From Desulfovibrionaceae bacterium (GTDB lineage Bacteria > Desulfobacterota > Desulfovibrionia > Desulfovibrionales > Desulfovibrionaceae), in the NCBI GenBank assembly GCA_016932995.1, contig JAFGBU010000001.1, positions 1 through 64,000 of the forward strand: a DNA stretch of 64,000 bases, read 5' to 3'. This document shows positions 9,554 to 18,390 of the stretch, piece by piece. Numbering within the stretch: the first letter of the stretch is position 1; the number at the start of each line of letters is the position of its first letter. The position numbers and the translations under genes were made by a program. The notes under the pieces were generated by a model, which searched no databases, had not been told where the DNA came from, and saw only the letters and a list, made by a program, of their open reading frames with translations.

Positions 9554-10496
9554 AGCAGCTCTTGGGGTTTTCCTTGGCCTTCTTCTTGAGGCTCATGGCT
9601 ATGGACGAGGCCTCGCCGAAGTGCTCCAGGCGGCCCTCGGGGTTGAAGACCACGGCTATGGACACGGCCATGAGCGGGAACTCGCGCACCTCGCCCTGGC
9701 GGTCCGTGGACACGATGCAGCCGCGCTTGCGGTCCTCGGCGTCGTAGAAGCTGGGCACTATGCCGTCGAAGCTGTGGATGATGCGGCGGCAGGCCTCCTC
9801 CACCAGGTCCGGGGACATTATGAACACGAAGTCGTCGCCGCCCACGTGGCCCACGAACCCGGCCGGCCCGGCGAACTGACGGATGGTGTTGACGATGACC
9901 CGGGCGGTCATCATGAGCACCTCGTCGCCCCGGGAAAAGCCGTACTTGTCGTTGAAGGACTTGAAGTGGTCCAGGTCGCAGTAGGCCAGGGCGAAGTCCT
10001 CGCGCCTGTCGATCAGGTCCTGGATGCGCTGGATGATGGACGTGTTCCCGGGCAGCTTGCTCAGGGGGTTGGCGTCCAGGGCGCGCAGGGCCCGGCACAG
10101 GGTCAGGTTGATCCGCTCCCTGGCCTCGGGCGCGGAGAACGGCCGGACCAGGAAGTCGTCCACCTCCACGGCCTTCCAGTCGCAATGCCGCTCCAGGTCG
10201 GCCTGGTCCAGGCAGATGATCACCGGGACCTGGCGGTAGACGTTCTCGCCCTTGACCATGTTGGCCACCTCGGCCGCGGCGATGTCCTCAAGGCGGTTGT
10301 CCACCACCAGCAGGTCCGGGGGCTCGTTGAACAGGGCCTCTATGGCCCCCCGGCCCTTGTCGAAGAAGGTGAACTCCATGTCCTGCGGGGACCAGAGCCC
10401 GGAAAGCATGTCCACCAGCCCCCGGTCCGGGGAGATGACAAAGGTCCTCTGGGACCTGGCAAAGGGCAGGCTGCGCGTCGGCTCGACCATGTGCAT
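9528..10496 (-). CDS. Receiver-like + GGDEF domain diguanylate cyclase
   Basis: A 322-residue two-domain protein. Residues ~15-135 resemble a receiver: FVISPDRGLVD, phosphoacceptor-like Asp66 in LLVVDNRL, and LVRPFS where the conserved Lys is replaced by Arg. Phosphorylation is therefore doubtful. The GGDEF domain follows, with YCDLDHFKSFNDKYGFSRGD (metal-binding Asp) and signature GGDDF at about residues 219-223. The fourth signature residue is Asp rather than Glu. Related Desulfovibrio-type proteins often carry this variant, so cyclic di-GMP synthesis is plausible but not certain. It is read between the HDOD gene and the xerC-like gene, overlapping the latter. Confidence 0.85.
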   Translation of the reverse strand: MHMVEPTRSLPFARSQRTFVISPDRGLVDMLSGLWSPQDMEFTFFDKGRGAIEALFNEPPDLLVVDNRLEDIAAAEVANMVKGENVYRQVPVIICLDQADLERHCDWKAVEVDDFLVRPFSAPEARERINLTLCRALRALDANPLSKLPGNTSIIQRIQDLIDRREDFALAYCDLDHFKSFNDKYGFSRGDEVLMMTARVIVNTIRQFAGPAGFVGHVGGDDFVFIMSPDLVEEACRRIIHSFDGIVPSFYDAEDRKRGCIVSTDRQGEVREFPLMAVSIAVVFNPEGRLEHFGEASSIAMSLKKKAKENPKSCYVLDKRGR

Positions 10497-10547
10497 GGCC
10501 TAGCACCGGGACGCGGATTCGTAAAGGAGCGGGCCGGGCGCGCGGCC

Positions 10548-11381
10548 CTAGAAGGTCAGGTCCGATATCTCCACGAGCAGGTCCGTGAACTCGTCCATGA
10601 CCCGCTCCAGGTCCACGACCTTGAACCTGAGCAGCTTCAGGGCCTCGGGCGAAAGCCGGGATATGTGATCGTCCCCGCCGTTGCCATACTCAAAGGCCCT
10701 GGTCAGGAAGTCCCCGACATTGACCACGGCCGGGTACAGGGGATAGTGCTGGGCCGCTTCCGGCCGGTGGTGGTTGCTCATGGCCTCGCGGATGTTGCCC
10801 GGCAGGTTCCAGTGCCTGGCCAGCCAGGCGTTGATGCGGTCGTGGCCGAAGCCCATGACCTTTTTCTCGGCATCGTAATAAGACAAGTCGTCGTGCTCCA
10901 CGCTGGCCGCCACGGCCTGGTGCAGCTCGGGCAGCTGCACGGCGCTGACCACCTTGCCCAGGTCGTGGAGCAGGCCGGCCACGGCGAACTCCTCGGGGTC
11001 GTCCAGCTTGAGCGTCCTGGCCACGATGCCGCAGGCCGTGGAGCAGCCCAGGCTGTGCTCCCAGAGGCCCTTCATGGCCGACTCCATCATGTCGAAGACC
11101 GAGGTCGAGATGATCACCCCCCTGATGACGTTGAAGCCCAAGAGCACCAGGGCGTGCTGGATGGAGCTGATCCGGCCCGGGAAGCCGTAGACCGGGGAGT
11201 TGACCATCTTCAAAACCTTGGCCGAGAGGACCTGGTCCCTGGAGATGAGCCGGGCGATCTCCTCGGTGGACGAGTCCGGGTCCTTGACCAGCTTGGTCAC
11301 CTCGTCAAGGACCCGGGGCAGGGTCGGCAGGTCCTTGATGGACAGTATCTGGCCCTTGACGCCGGTCTTCAGGTCTTCCAT
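10548..11381 (-). CDS. HDOD domain signalling protein
   Basis: A 277-residue protein consisting mostly of an HDOD domain, a relative of HD phosphohydrolases that usually lacks the full catalytic set. Visible features are the entry helix ILSIKDLPTLPRVLDEVTKL, the motif SRDQVLSAKVLKMVNSPVYG, ISSIQHALVLLGFNVIRGV and a GLLHDLGKVV segment that does keep an HD pair. HDOD proteins take part in nucleotide signalling, stress and cell-cycle regulation. It starts 4 bases after the small upstream protein and is followed by the GGDEF gene, suggesting one regulatory unit. Hydrolase activity is not established by the sequence. Confidence 0.86.
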   Translation of the reverse strand: MEDLKTGVKGQILSIKDLPTLPRVLDEVTKLVKDPDSSTEEIARLISRDQVLSAKVLKMVNSPVYGFPGRISSIQHALVLLGFNVIRGVIISTSVFDMMESAMKGLWEHSLGCSTACGIVARTLKLDDPEEFAVAGLLHDLGKVVSAVQLPELHQAVAASVEHDDLSYYDAEKKVMGFGHDRINAWLARHWNLPGNIREAMSNHHRPEAAQHYPLYPAVVNVGDFLTRAFEYGNGGDDHISRLSPEALKLLRFKVVDLERVMDEFTDLLVEISDLTF

Positions 11382-11385
11382 GGGC

Positions 11386-11742
11386 CTAGCGCTCCTTGGC
11401 CTGTTTTTCGGCCTCCTCGGCCTCCTGGGCCGCGGCCTTGATCTGGAAGTAGGAGCGCAGATGCCCCTTGACCTCCATCATCCACCCATCCCCGTCAAGG
11501 CCCCTGAACAGATGGTCGAGCCTCTCGACCCGCTCGGCGAACTTGGTGCCCCCGCCGACCCCGGCCAGGTCCACGGGGTTTCCCTGGACCACTATGCGCT
11601 CGACCTTCATGTTCTCCAGGCGCATGATCAGGCCGTCGCTCAACTCCATGCCCTCGGCCATGAGGGTCATGCCGCTGTCGCTTACAACGGGCTTGGCCAG
11701 CTTCATGCCCGGCCTGGCCAGCTTCAAGGGTATCTTCTGCAT
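11386..11742 (-). CDS. Small protein with HD-GYP-associated N-terminal-like domain
   Basis: A 118-residue protein. The start at 11742 is chosen because GGGAGAGGAC precedes it; an earlier in-frame start at 11844 would add a low-complexity Gly/Pro tail. The N-terminal half (MKLAKPVVSDSGMTL, AEGMELSDGLIMRLENM, VERIVVQG) resembles the short domain found in front of many HD-GYP and HDOD proteins. The C-terminal half has a helix with FAERVERLDHLF and a charged Glu/Lys/Ala end. It ends 4 bases before the HDOD start, so it is probably a partner or regulatory subunit of that protein. The function is otherwise unknown. Confidence 0.75.
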   Translation of the reverse strand: MQKIPLKLARPGMKLAKPVVSDSGMTLMAEGMELSDGLIMRLENMKVERIVVQGNPVDLAGVGGGTKFAERVERLDHLFRGLDGDGWMMEVKGHLRSYFQIKAAAQEAEEAEKQAKER

Positions 11743-11871
11743 GTCCTCTCCCAGGGCCCGGAATACGGGAACACGGCCCGGCGCGGCCGGGCCCGGACCG
11801 CCCGCCGGGGCGGGCCCATAATACATGTCCGCGCACCGCCGCACAAGGCCGGACGGACGCGCCGCGACCGC

Positions 11872-13023
11872 TCAGCCCAGGCTGTAGTACATGCCCGGCC
11901 ACTGGCGCACCAGCCCGCGCATCTCGAGCATGACCACGGTCCCGCTGACCTTGCGGGCCTCCCAGCCGAGGGACCGGCCGAGGCTGTCGATGTGCATTTT
12001 ATCCCGGCCGGCCAAAATCGCGAACAGCTCGGCCTCGGCCGGGCTCAGGTCCGCCGGGGCCTGGGGCGGGGTCCGGACCGCCGGGGCCTGGGGCGGGGCG
12101 CTCGGGGCCGCGGCCCGCAGCAAGGCCAGTTCGCGGCCCAGTTGCGGGGCGAGCGCCCTGAGCACGTCCTCGGCCGTCTCGACCAGGCAGGCGCCGTCCT
12201 TTATGAGCCGGTTGCAGCCGCCGGATTCGGGCCGGCCGGGCGGCCCGGGGAGGGCGAAGACCTCCCGGCCCTGGTCCCCGGCCAGGCGGGCGGTTATCAG
12301 GCTGCCGCTCCTCTCCGCGGCCTCGGCCACGAGCACGCCCAGGGACAGGCCGCTTATTATCCGGTTGCGAAAAGGGAAGTTTCCGGCCTCGGGCCTGATC
12401 CCGGGCCCGAACTCGGTGACCACCAGGCCCTTTTCCTCCATGTCCCTGCGCAGGTCCGCGTTGCCCGCGGGATAGTTCACGTCCAGGCCCGCGCCCAGGA
12501 CCCCTATGGACCGGCCGATCCCGGAGAGCCCGGCCAGGTGCGCCTGCCGGTCTATGCCGCAGGCCATGCCCGAGACAATGGTCAGGCCCGCGGCCGAGAG
12601 CTCCGCGCTTATCCGGGCCGCGGCCTCGAGGCCCTGGCCGGAGCAGTGCCTGGCCCCGACAACGGCCAGGCAGGGATTCAAGAGCAGGGAGAGGTCGCCG
12701 CAATAGTAGAGAAACGCGGGCGGGTCCGGGATGTGCCGCAGCCTGTCCGGATAGTCGGGATCGGACCAGGTCAGCACGGCCATGCCCTTGGCCCGGGCCG
12801 CGCGGTACTCCTGCTCGGCCGCGGGCCTCCAGGACTGGTCCTGAAAGGCCCTGGCCTGGCCCTTGTTGACCAGGCCGCGGCCCAGCCAGGACCCGGCCGC
12901 CTGCACGGCCTGGTACGCGCCGTCAAAGGCCTCGAGTACGGCCTTCCAGGTCTTGGGACCGATGCCCGGGGTGTGGCGGACGGCCAAACAGGCGAAAAAT
13001 TCCTTGCTCTGGTCCGGGGACAT
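11872..13023 (-). CDS. dprA: DNA-processing protein DprA
   Basis: DprA/Smf loads RecA on single-stranded DNA taken up during transformation and is widespread even in species not known to be competent. The 383-residue protein has an N-terminal helix-hairpin-helix-like stretch (TPGIGPKTWKAVLEAF), a Rossmann core with AVVGARHCSGQG, IVSGMACGIDRQAH and AERSGSLITARLAGDQGREV, and a C-terminal winged helix (residues ~320-383). A Pro/Ala-rich linker with a repeated APAVRTPPQAPA-like piece joins the last two. The ATG at 13023 has GGGAG at a good distance; a TTG at 13059 would add 12 residues. It lies downstream of the cpoB-like gene. Confidence 0.93.
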   Translation of the reverse strand: MSPDQSKEFFACLAVRHTPGIGPKTWKAVLEAFDGAYQAVQAAGSWLGRGLVNKGQARAFQDQSWRPAAEQEYRAARAKGMAVLTWSDPDYPDRLRHIPDPPAFLYYCGDLSLLLNPCLAVVGARHCSGQGLEAAARISAELSAAGLTIVSGMACGIDRQAHLAGLSGIGRSIGVLGAGLDVNYPAGNADLRRDMEEKGLVVTEFGPGIRPEAGNFPFRNRIISGLSLGVLVAEAAERSGSLITARLAGDQGREVFALPGPPGRPESGGCNRLIKDGACLVETAEDVLRALAPQLGRELALLRAAAPSAPPQAPAVRTPPQAPADLSPAEAELFAILAGRDKMHIDSLGRSLGWEARKVSGTVVMLEMRGLVRQWPGMYYSLG

Positions 13024-13068
13024 GGGCGCTCCCGGCGTCCGGACGGGCAAAACGGTCAAGGCGACCGG

Positions 13069-13866
13069 CTACCCGGGCAGGTCCTTGAGCAGGTTGCGGG
13101 CCAGGCCGGCGGGCTCGGATGCGGGAAACTCGTCCACCAGGGCCCGGAGATAAAAGGCGGCGTTGTCCCTGTCCCCGGCCTTGAGATGGGACATGCCGAT
13201 CTTGAGCAGGGCCGCGGCGCTCTTCTCGTGCTTGGGAAAACGCCGGGTGACCTCCTTGAAGGCCAGCACGGCCTCAGTGAAGTTCTTTTCCGAATAAAAG
13301 GTCTCGCCGATCCAATAGAGCGCGTTGGGGACCAGGGCGCTCTTGGGCTGGCTGGAGAGAAACTCGGTCAGCGCCTTGCGCGCGGCCTGGGGCTGATCGG
13401 CCCGGGCCAGGCGCAGGCCCTCCTGGTACAGGGCGTCCGGTCCGGACCCGGCGGCCGGGCCCGGAACCTTGGCCCAGGGCTTTTCCTCGCCGCTCTGGGC
13501 CACGACCCGGCCCATTTCAGCGGGCTCGGCCGGGGTCTGGGCCGGGGTCTCGGCCGAGGTCTCGGCCGGGGTCCGGACGACCTCCGGGGCCTGGGGCCTG
13601 GACTCGACGGCCTCAAGCCTTTCCTGGATCAGGGCCAGGCGCTCGTCCATGACCTTGAGGCGCTCGTCCACGCGCCTCTCCAGGCCGGCGGCCTTGGATT
13701 CCTGGCTGCGCTGGGACTCCTTGAAGTTGAGGAAGTTCTCCTCCAGGCCCTGGATGCGCCACTCGTCGCTGCCCGCCTTGGCCGGGCCGGCCGCCTTGGT
13801 GCTCACGCAAGCGGCCGCGGCAAACAACAACCCCAAGGCCAAGACGAGGAATTTGCCCAACTTCAT
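13069..13866 (-). CDS. cpoB: CpoB/YbgF-like TPR lipoprotein
   Basis: A 265-residue envelope protein. It begins with a lipoprotein signal peptide (MKLGKFLVLALGLLFAAAAC; Cys20 is the lipidated residue). A coiled-coil helix follows (KAAGLERRVDERLKVMDERL), then a Pro/Glu/Thr linker with AETPAQTPAEPAE. Three or so tetratricopeptide-like repeats close it from about residue 140 (DALYQEGLRLARADQPQAAR, ALYWIGETFYSEKNFTEAV). That architecture is CpoB/YbgF of the Tol-Pal system, which coordinates outer-membrane constriction with peptidoglycan synthesis. Canonical CpoB is periplasmic and soluble, whereas this one is lipidated. GGGAG precedes the ATG. No tol or pal gene is nearby. It is the first gene of the minus-strand operon. 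Confidence 0.8.
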   Translation of the reverse strand: MKLGKFLVLALGLLFAAAACVSTKAAGPAKAGSDEWRIQGLEENFLNFKESQRSQESKAAGLERRVDERLKVMDERLALIQERLEAVESRPQAPEVVRTPAETSAETPAQTPAEPAEMGRVVAQSGEEKPWAKVPGPAAGSGPDALYQEGLRLARADQPQAARKALTEFLSSQPKSALVPNALYWIGETFYSEKNFTEAVLAFKEVTRRFPKHEKSAAALLKIGMSHLKAGDRDNAAFYLRALVDEFPASEPAGLARNLLKDLPG

Positions 13867-13903
13867 GCCACAGACTCCCGGTTGTCGGCTATCCGATGTT
13901 CTG

Positions 13904-13932
13904 GGAATAGGCGATAGCGGACATTTTTGCAA
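13904..13932 (-). promoter_or_regulatory. Candidate sigma-70 promoter for the cpoB-dprA-xerC operon
   Basis: On the minus strand TTGCAA (13927-13932) is followed after 17 bases by TATTCC (13904-13909), about 38 bases upstream of the cpoB-like ATG. Both boxes are imperfect: 4 of 6 and 3 of 6 matches. The placement in the only AT-richer part of the gap is the main support. Confidence 0.3.
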
Positions 13933-14033
13933 CAATGCCCCGGGCAAGGCGTCTTGCCTCGGACCCGGATTTAAGGCACCCTGGGCCTGGCGCGGACTTT
14001 CGGCCGCGCCCAAGCCTTGGAGATAAAGCCGCA

Positions 14034-14978
14034 ATGATCTCGCCGGACAGCCTGAGCCTGGCCCTGAACCTGCTGGGCCCCGCGTTCTTCGATGTCCTGG
14101 GCCTGGCCGGCCTGGGCGCCCCGATCCTGGCCACGGCCTGCGAACTGACGGCCGCGGCCCGAAGCAAGGTCCTCGCGGACAAGTACGGCCGCCATGCCTC
14201 GGGCATGGGCCTGGCCCTGCTGACCATCTCCCTGGCGGCCGTGGCCGCCGGGGCCGTGGCCGCGGCCGTGAAGCTGCCGAACGTGTCCGTGTGGCTCAGA
14301 AACCCCGGGCCCATGCTCTCATCCATCTACGTCCTGCTGGCCGCGAGCCTGGTCTTGAGCGCCGCGTACAGGCTGACCTGGGACAGATCGGCCCGCAAAA
14401 AAAACCTGCACATCCTCTTGGGGGCCCTGGCCTGCCTGGCCGGGCTCATGACCGTGTTCGCCTGCCTGGTGGCCGTCCGGGCCGTGGGCCTGGCCTCCCT
14501 GTCCCAGGCCGACTCGCAGCCGGTCGATCTCGCCTTGGGCCTCAGCGCGGGCTCGCTCGTCTGGCCCCTGTCCACGATCTGCGCCCTGCTGGCCCTGGCC
14601 TACGCGGCCGGCGCAAGCCTCGTCTATCTCCTGTACCGCCGCAAAAAGGACGACTACGGCCGGGACTACTACGCCTTTGCCCTGCGCCTGGGCGCCAGGC
14701 TGGCGCTCTGGCCCATGCTCGCCTGCCTGCTCTGCAACGCCTGGCTCTTCGCGGCCCTGCCCCGGAAGCTCACGGCCCTGATCCCTGGGTCGGCCGCGGC
14801 CCTGGCCTGGGCAGGCGGCCTGGGCCTGGCCCTGGTCTGCTGCCTGCTCTGGGGACTTGTCGCGCGCAGCCAGGCCCCGCTCAGGCTGAAGGGCCTGATA
14901 TTCGCCGCGGCCCTGGGCCTCTGGGCCTCCCACAGCCTGCTGCTCACGGCCTTTCTGAGCCTGGGGTTGATGCTCTAG
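14034..14978 (+). CDS. Unknown polytopic membrane protein (about 8 helices)
   Basis: I do not recognise this 314-residue family. It has about eight hydrophobic segments, including LLGPAFFDVLGLAGLGAPIL, GLALLTISLAAVAAGAVAAA, SSIYVLLAASLVLSAAYRL, LLGALACLAGLMTVFACLV, and the last helix pair from LKGLIFAAALGLWASHSLLL to the end. Short cytoplasmic loops are basic (YRLTWDRSARKKN and YRRKKDDYGRDYY). There is no Cys-x-x-Cys-His or other cofactor motif. It stands alone on the plus strand between two minus-strand operons. The start at 14034 follows TTGGAG with a long spacer and removes a low-complexity extension. Confidence 0.75.
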   Translation: MISPDSLSLALNLLGPAFFDVLGLAGLGAPILATACELTAAARSKVLADKYGRHASGMGLALLTISLAAVAAGAVAAAVKLPNVSVWLRNPGPMLSSIYVLLAASLVLSAAYRLTWDRSARKKNLHILLGALACLAGLMTVFACLVAVRAVGLASLSQADSQPVDLALGLSAGSLVWPLSTICALLALAYAAGASLVYLLYRRKKDDYGRDYYAFALRLGARLALWPMLACLLCNAWLFAALPRKLTALIPGSAAALAWAGGLGLALVCCLLWGLVARSQAPLRLKGLIFAAALGLWASHSLLLTAFLSLGLML

Positions 14979-14981
14979 CCG

Positions 14982-15013
14982 AAAAAAAACGGCGCGCCGT
15001 AAACAGCGCGCCG
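14982..15013 (-). terminator. Intrinsic terminator after cheA
   Basis: The arms CGGCGCGC (14990-14997) and GCGCGCCG (15006-15013) form a perfect 8-bp stem with an 8-base loop. Reading the minus strand, the stem is followed at once by eight T residues (14989-14982). This closes the seven-gene chemotaxis operon. The plus strand has no matching T run. Confidence 0.85.
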
Positions 15014-15042
15014 CAAAAACCGGCCCCGGATCCCGGAGGTCG

Positions 15043-17949
15043 TCAAAGGCCCGCGGGCTCGGGCAAGGCGGCCTTCTTTCTCAAGGACATGGCCAGGCTG
15101 TATATCTCGTGCGGGTCCAGGATCAGGATGACCGAACCGTCGCCCATGATCGTGGCCCCGGAAATGCCGTGGATGTCATAGTTGTTGAGGTACTCGCCCA
15201 GGGGCTTGATGACTATCTCCTGGCGCTCCAGCAGACGGTCCACGACCAGGCCCAACCGCTTCTCGCCGTCCTGGATCACGACCACCGGCAATATCTCCCG
15301 CGCGTCCTTGTTGCCGGGCATCTCCAAGAGCTCGGAGAGCTCCACGATGCCCAACACGTCGCCGCGCAGGGTCACGGCCTTGCGCTGGTTGATCTCCGTG
15401 AGCCTTTCGGTCTCGATCTTGGTGGTCTCGGAGACCGCGTCCAGGGGTATGGCGAACATGTCCTCGCCGACCATGACCATGAGCACGTCTATGATCGCCA
15501 GGGTCAGGGGCAGGGTCATGGTGATCTTGGTGCCCTTGCCCAGCTCCGAGGTGGTGTGCACGCTGCCCTTGAGGTTCTTGATGTTGGTCTTGACCACGTC
15601 CATGCCCACGCCGCGGCCGGAGATGTCCGTGATCTTCTCGGCCGAGGAGAACCCGGGCGCGAATATGAGCTCGATGGAGGACTGGTCGTCCAGGGTCCTG
15701 GCCTCCTCGGCGCTGATGACCCCCTTGGTCACCGCCACCTGGCGCATCCTCTCCGGATCAATGCCCCGGCCGTCGTCCTCGACCTCGATGGCCACGGAGT
15801 TGCCCCGGTGGTAGGCCCTGAGCCAGACATGGCCCTTGGCGCTCTTGCCCTTGGCCTGCCGCTCCTCGCTGCTCTCCAGGCCATGGTCCAGCGAGTTGCG
15901 GATCAGATGCACCAGGGGATCGCCGATCTCCTCGACCACGCTCTTGTCCAGCTCGGTCTCCTCGCCCTCGGTTATCAGGTCCACCTGCTTGCCGCTCTTG
16001 CGGCTCAGGTCGCGCACCAGCCGGGGAAACCTCGAAAACACCGTCTGCACCGGGACCATGCGGACCTTCATTATGGTGTCCTGAAGGTCGTCCGAGATCC
16101 TGGCCATGGAATAGGTGGTCTCGGTCAACTGCACGGCGACTTCCTGGACCTCTTCCCTGCCGTCCTCAAGGGCCCGGGCGAGCATGGCGTAGCGGTTGCG
16201 GTTTATTATCAGCTCGCCGATCAGGTTCATGAGATGGTCCAGCTTCTGGTGATCCACCCGGATGGTGGCCGAGGCCTTGTGCTTGACCCCGGGCGCGGCC
16301 GGGCCGGCCACGGGCATGGGCCTCGGCGCGGGCTCAGGCCTCGGCGCGGGCTCAGGCCTCGGCGCGGGCTCAGGCCTCGGCGCGGCCGCGGGCCTCGGCG
16401 CGGGCTCCGGTTCAAGCTCCGGCTCCGGTTCAAGCTCCGGCTCCGGTTCGGGCTCGGGCTCCGGTTCGGGCTCGGGCTCGAATTCGACCTCAGGCTCAGG
16501 TTCAGGCTCGGGCTCGGGTTCGGGCACGGCCTGTTCAACGCCGGCCGGGTTGATGCGCGCAAGCTCGGCCTGGACCATGTCCTTCAAGATGTCGCACTCC
16601 TGCTCCAGGATGCCGAGCATGGCCTCGAAACCGATGTCCGCCTTTCGGCCCTGGTCCACGAGATTGGCCGTGTTCGCGGCGTACTGCCTGAGCTCGTCAA
16701 GGCCCATGTAGTTGGCGGAGTTCTGAATGGTCTGCAGGGCCCTGAACAGGGCGTCAACATAGTCCTTCTGGGAGTCGTCCCTGGCCAGCTCCTTGAGCGC
16801 GACCTCGATGTGCTCCAGCTGCTGGCCCGCGGCCTGGCTGAATATGGCCACGTCCTCGGGATCGTAGCCCTGGGATGCGGCCGCGGCCTTTTCAGGCCCG
16901 GCTCCGGCGGGCTTCGGTTCGGCGGGCGCGGGCGCGGGCCTCTCCCCCCCGGCCCCGGCCGCGGCGGACTGGGCGGCCGCCCCGCCGAGCGCGGACGGCG
17001 GGACGAAGACCCCCTCGACGCTGGCCTTTTGCAGCAGGGCGACCATGACCCCGATGTCCATGGGGGTGACCTTGCCGCTCTCGGTATCCACCTTGTCGAT
17101 GAGGTTCTCGATCAGGTCCACCGAGGCCAAGAGCAGGTCTATCATCTCCTGGCTGGATTCGAGCTCGCCCTTGCGGACCCTGTTCAGCAGGGTCTCGGCC
17201 TCATGGGTCAGGGCGTTCAGCTCCTTGAACCCGATGATCCCGCTGTTGCCCTTGAGATTGTGAAAAAAACGAAAGATGTCGTTTATCAGCTCCCCGCCCT
17301 CGGCCGGGGACTCGCCAAGGGCGACCAGGGAGCTGTTCAGATCGGCGACTATCTCGTGGGCCTCCTCCATGAAGTCCGAGAGATGGCCCATGCCGACCGT
17401 CGTAAGGCTGTACGGGGTCTCGTCGAAGTCGGGATTGGACCCGGCCGCGGGCGCGGCCTCGGGCTCGGCTTCGGCCGCGGCTTCGAACTCGACCGCGGAT
17501 TCGGGCTCAAGCTCGGCTTCGGGCTCGGGCTCGGGCTCGGGCGCGGGCGCGCCCCCGCCCTCCAACAGGGTGTCGAGCGTATATTTGATGGACTCGGTGT
17601 CCACATCGCCCTCGGAGCCGCTCTCGTCGAGGTTGTCGACCATCTGCCTGAGGGCGTCGGTGGCCGCGAGGATGACGTCCATGATCTCGGAGGTCACGGC
17701 CATGGAGCCCTGCCTGAGCTCGTCCATCACGCTCTCGGCCTTGTGGGCCAAGGCGTTGATCTTGTTCAGACCCAAAAAGCCGGAGGCGCCCTTGAGGGAG
17801 TGCATGGGCCGAAATATCTCGTTCAACAGGCTCAGGTCCTCGGGATTTTCCTCGAGCTTGAGGAGATTGGGCTCGATGGTCTCGAGGTGCTCCCTGGCCT
17901 CGGCAAAGAAATCGGCGAGAATTTCGGAATCAAGAAACTCCTGACTCAT
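15043..17949 (-). CDS. cheA: CheA-type chemotaxis histidine kinase with two Hpt domains and a His-less third
   Basis: A 968-residue kinase that phosphorylates CheY and CheB in response to chemoreceptors. Order: Hpt1 with His50 ([12 protein letters not shown]); acidic Pro/Glu linker; Hpt2 with His230 ([13 protein letters not shown]); an Hpt-like third domain at ~365-465 in which the aligned residue is Gln406 ([14 protein letters not shown]); a long Glu-Pro/Arg-Pro repeat linker (~475-545); dimerisation helices ([16 protein letters not shown]); an ATPase domain with [19 protein letters not shown] and GRGVGMDVV; and a C-terminal CheW-like domain. The third domain cannot carry phosphate on His. 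It is the last gene of the operon. The layout matches what I recall of Desulfovibrio CheA3, which was linked to motility. Confidence 0.95.
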   Translation of the reverse strand: MSQEFLDSEILADFFAEAREHLETIEPNLLKLEENPEDLSLLNEIFRPMHSLKGASGFLGLNKINALAHKAESVMDELRQGSMAVTSEIMDVILAATDALRQMVDNLDESGSEGDVDTESIKYTLDTLLEGGGAPAPEPEPEPEAELEPESAVEFEAAAEAEPEAAPAAGSNPDFDETPYSLTTVGMGHLSDFMEEAHEIVADLNSSLVALGESPAEGGELINDIFRFFHNLKGNSGIIGFKELNALTHEAETLLNRVRKGELESSQEMIDLLLASVDLIENLIDKVDTESGKVTPMDIGVMVALLQKASVEGVFVPPSALGGAAAQSAAAGAGGERPAPAPAEPKPAGAGPEKAAAASQGYDPEDVAIFSQAAGQQLEHIEVALKELARDDSQKDYVDALFRALQTIQNSANYMGLDELRQYAANTANLVDQGRKADIGFEAMLGILEQECDILKDMVQAELARINPAGVEQAVPEPEPEPEPEPEVEFEPEPEPEPEPEPEPELEPEPELEPEPAPRPAAAPRPEPAPRPEPAPRPEPAPRPMPVAGPAAPGVKHKASATIRVDHQKLDHLMNLIGELIINRNRYAMLARALEDGREEVQEVAVQLTETTYSMARISDDLQDTIMKVRMVPVQTVFSRFPRLVRDLSRKSGKQVDLITEGEETELDKSVVEEIGDPLVHLIRNSLDHGLESSEERQAKGKSAKGHVWLRAYHRGNSVAIEVEDDGRGIDPERMRQVAVTKGVISAEEARTLDDQSSIELIFAPGFSSAEKITDISGRGVGMDVVKTNIKNLKGSVHTTSELGKGTKITMTLPLTLAIIDVLMVMVGEDMFAIPLDAVSETTKIETERLTEINQRKAVTLRGDVLGIVELSELLEMPGNKDAREILPVVVIQDGEKRLGLVVDRLLERQEIVIKPLGEYLNNYDIHGISGATIMGDGSVILILDPHEIYSLAMSLRKKAALPEPAGL
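16321..16474. repeat. 18-bp tandem repeats within cheA
   Basis: Three perfect copies of CCTCGGCGCGGGCTCAGG run from 16321 to 16374, followed by a partial fourth. From 16403 to 16474 come two perfect copies of GGCTCCGGTTCAAGCTCC and two of GGCTCCGGTTCGGGCTCG. On the coding (minus) strand these give Pro-Glu-Pro-Ala-Pro-Arg and Glu-Leu-Glu-Pro-Glu-Pro type units of six residues. All periods are multiples of three, so copy-number change would keep the reading frame. They lie in the linker between the third Hpt-like domain and the kinase core. Confidence 0.9.
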
Positions 17950-18021
17950 TCAGGCCCCCGTGTACTTTCAAAAACCGACCCGGCCCCGCGTCCGGGCCGG
18001 GCCGAAGCGGACAAAAAACGC

Positions 18022-18390
18022 CTAGCCAAGGAGCATCCTCACGTTCTTCACCAGCTTGTCCGGCTGGGCCGGTTTGACCATGTACAGATTGGCGCCCACG
18101 GTAATGCCGGACTTGATGTCCTTCTCCTGGCCCTCCGTGGAAAGGATGATGATCGGAATGTCCTTGTAGGCGTCCTGTTCCCTCACGGCCTTTATGTACG
18201 ACAACCCGTCCATGCGGGGCATGTTGATGTCCGAGATGATCAGGTCCAGCTGGCCGGCCCCGTACAGCTTTTCCAGGCCGTCCAGGCCGTCCTCGGCGGT
18301 CGTGACCTTGAAGCCTTCCTTTTTCATGATGAAGGCGACCAGGTTGCGGACTGTCTTGGAATCGTCCACGATCAATATATGTTTAGCCAT
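18022..18390 (-). CDS. cheY: CheY-like single-domain response regulator
   Basis: A 122-residue stand-alone receiver. It has the acidic pair in ILIVDDSKTVRN, the phosphoacceptor Asp in LIISDINMPRMDG, the switch Ser/Thr region IIILSTEGQE and the conserved Lys in MVKPAQPDKL. It should accept phosphate from CheA and act on the flagellar switch or another motility output. Its start overlaps the end of the CheW gene by 8 bases, and cheA follows after 72 bases, so it is translated as part of the che operon. Confidence 0.93.
   Translation of the reverse strand: MAKHILIVDDSKTVRNLVAFIMKKEGFKVTTAEDGLDGLEKLYGAGQLDLIISDINMPRMDGLSYIKAVREQDAYKDIPIIILSTEGQEKDIKSGITVGANLYMVKPAQPDKLVKNVRMLLG

Noticed and set aside
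13024-13059. TTG at 13059 as the start of dprA
   Set aside because: The ATG at 13023 has a better ribosome binding site and the extra 12 residues do not look like the family N-terminus.
13888-13918. Inverted repeat GCTATC-N19-GATAGC upstream of the cpoB-like gene
   Set aside because: Six-base arms with a long spacer are expected by chance and there is no support for an operator.
16321-16474. Tandem repeats considered as a CRISPR array
   Set aside because: The units are directly adjacent without spacers, are 18 bp long and lie in frame inside cheA.
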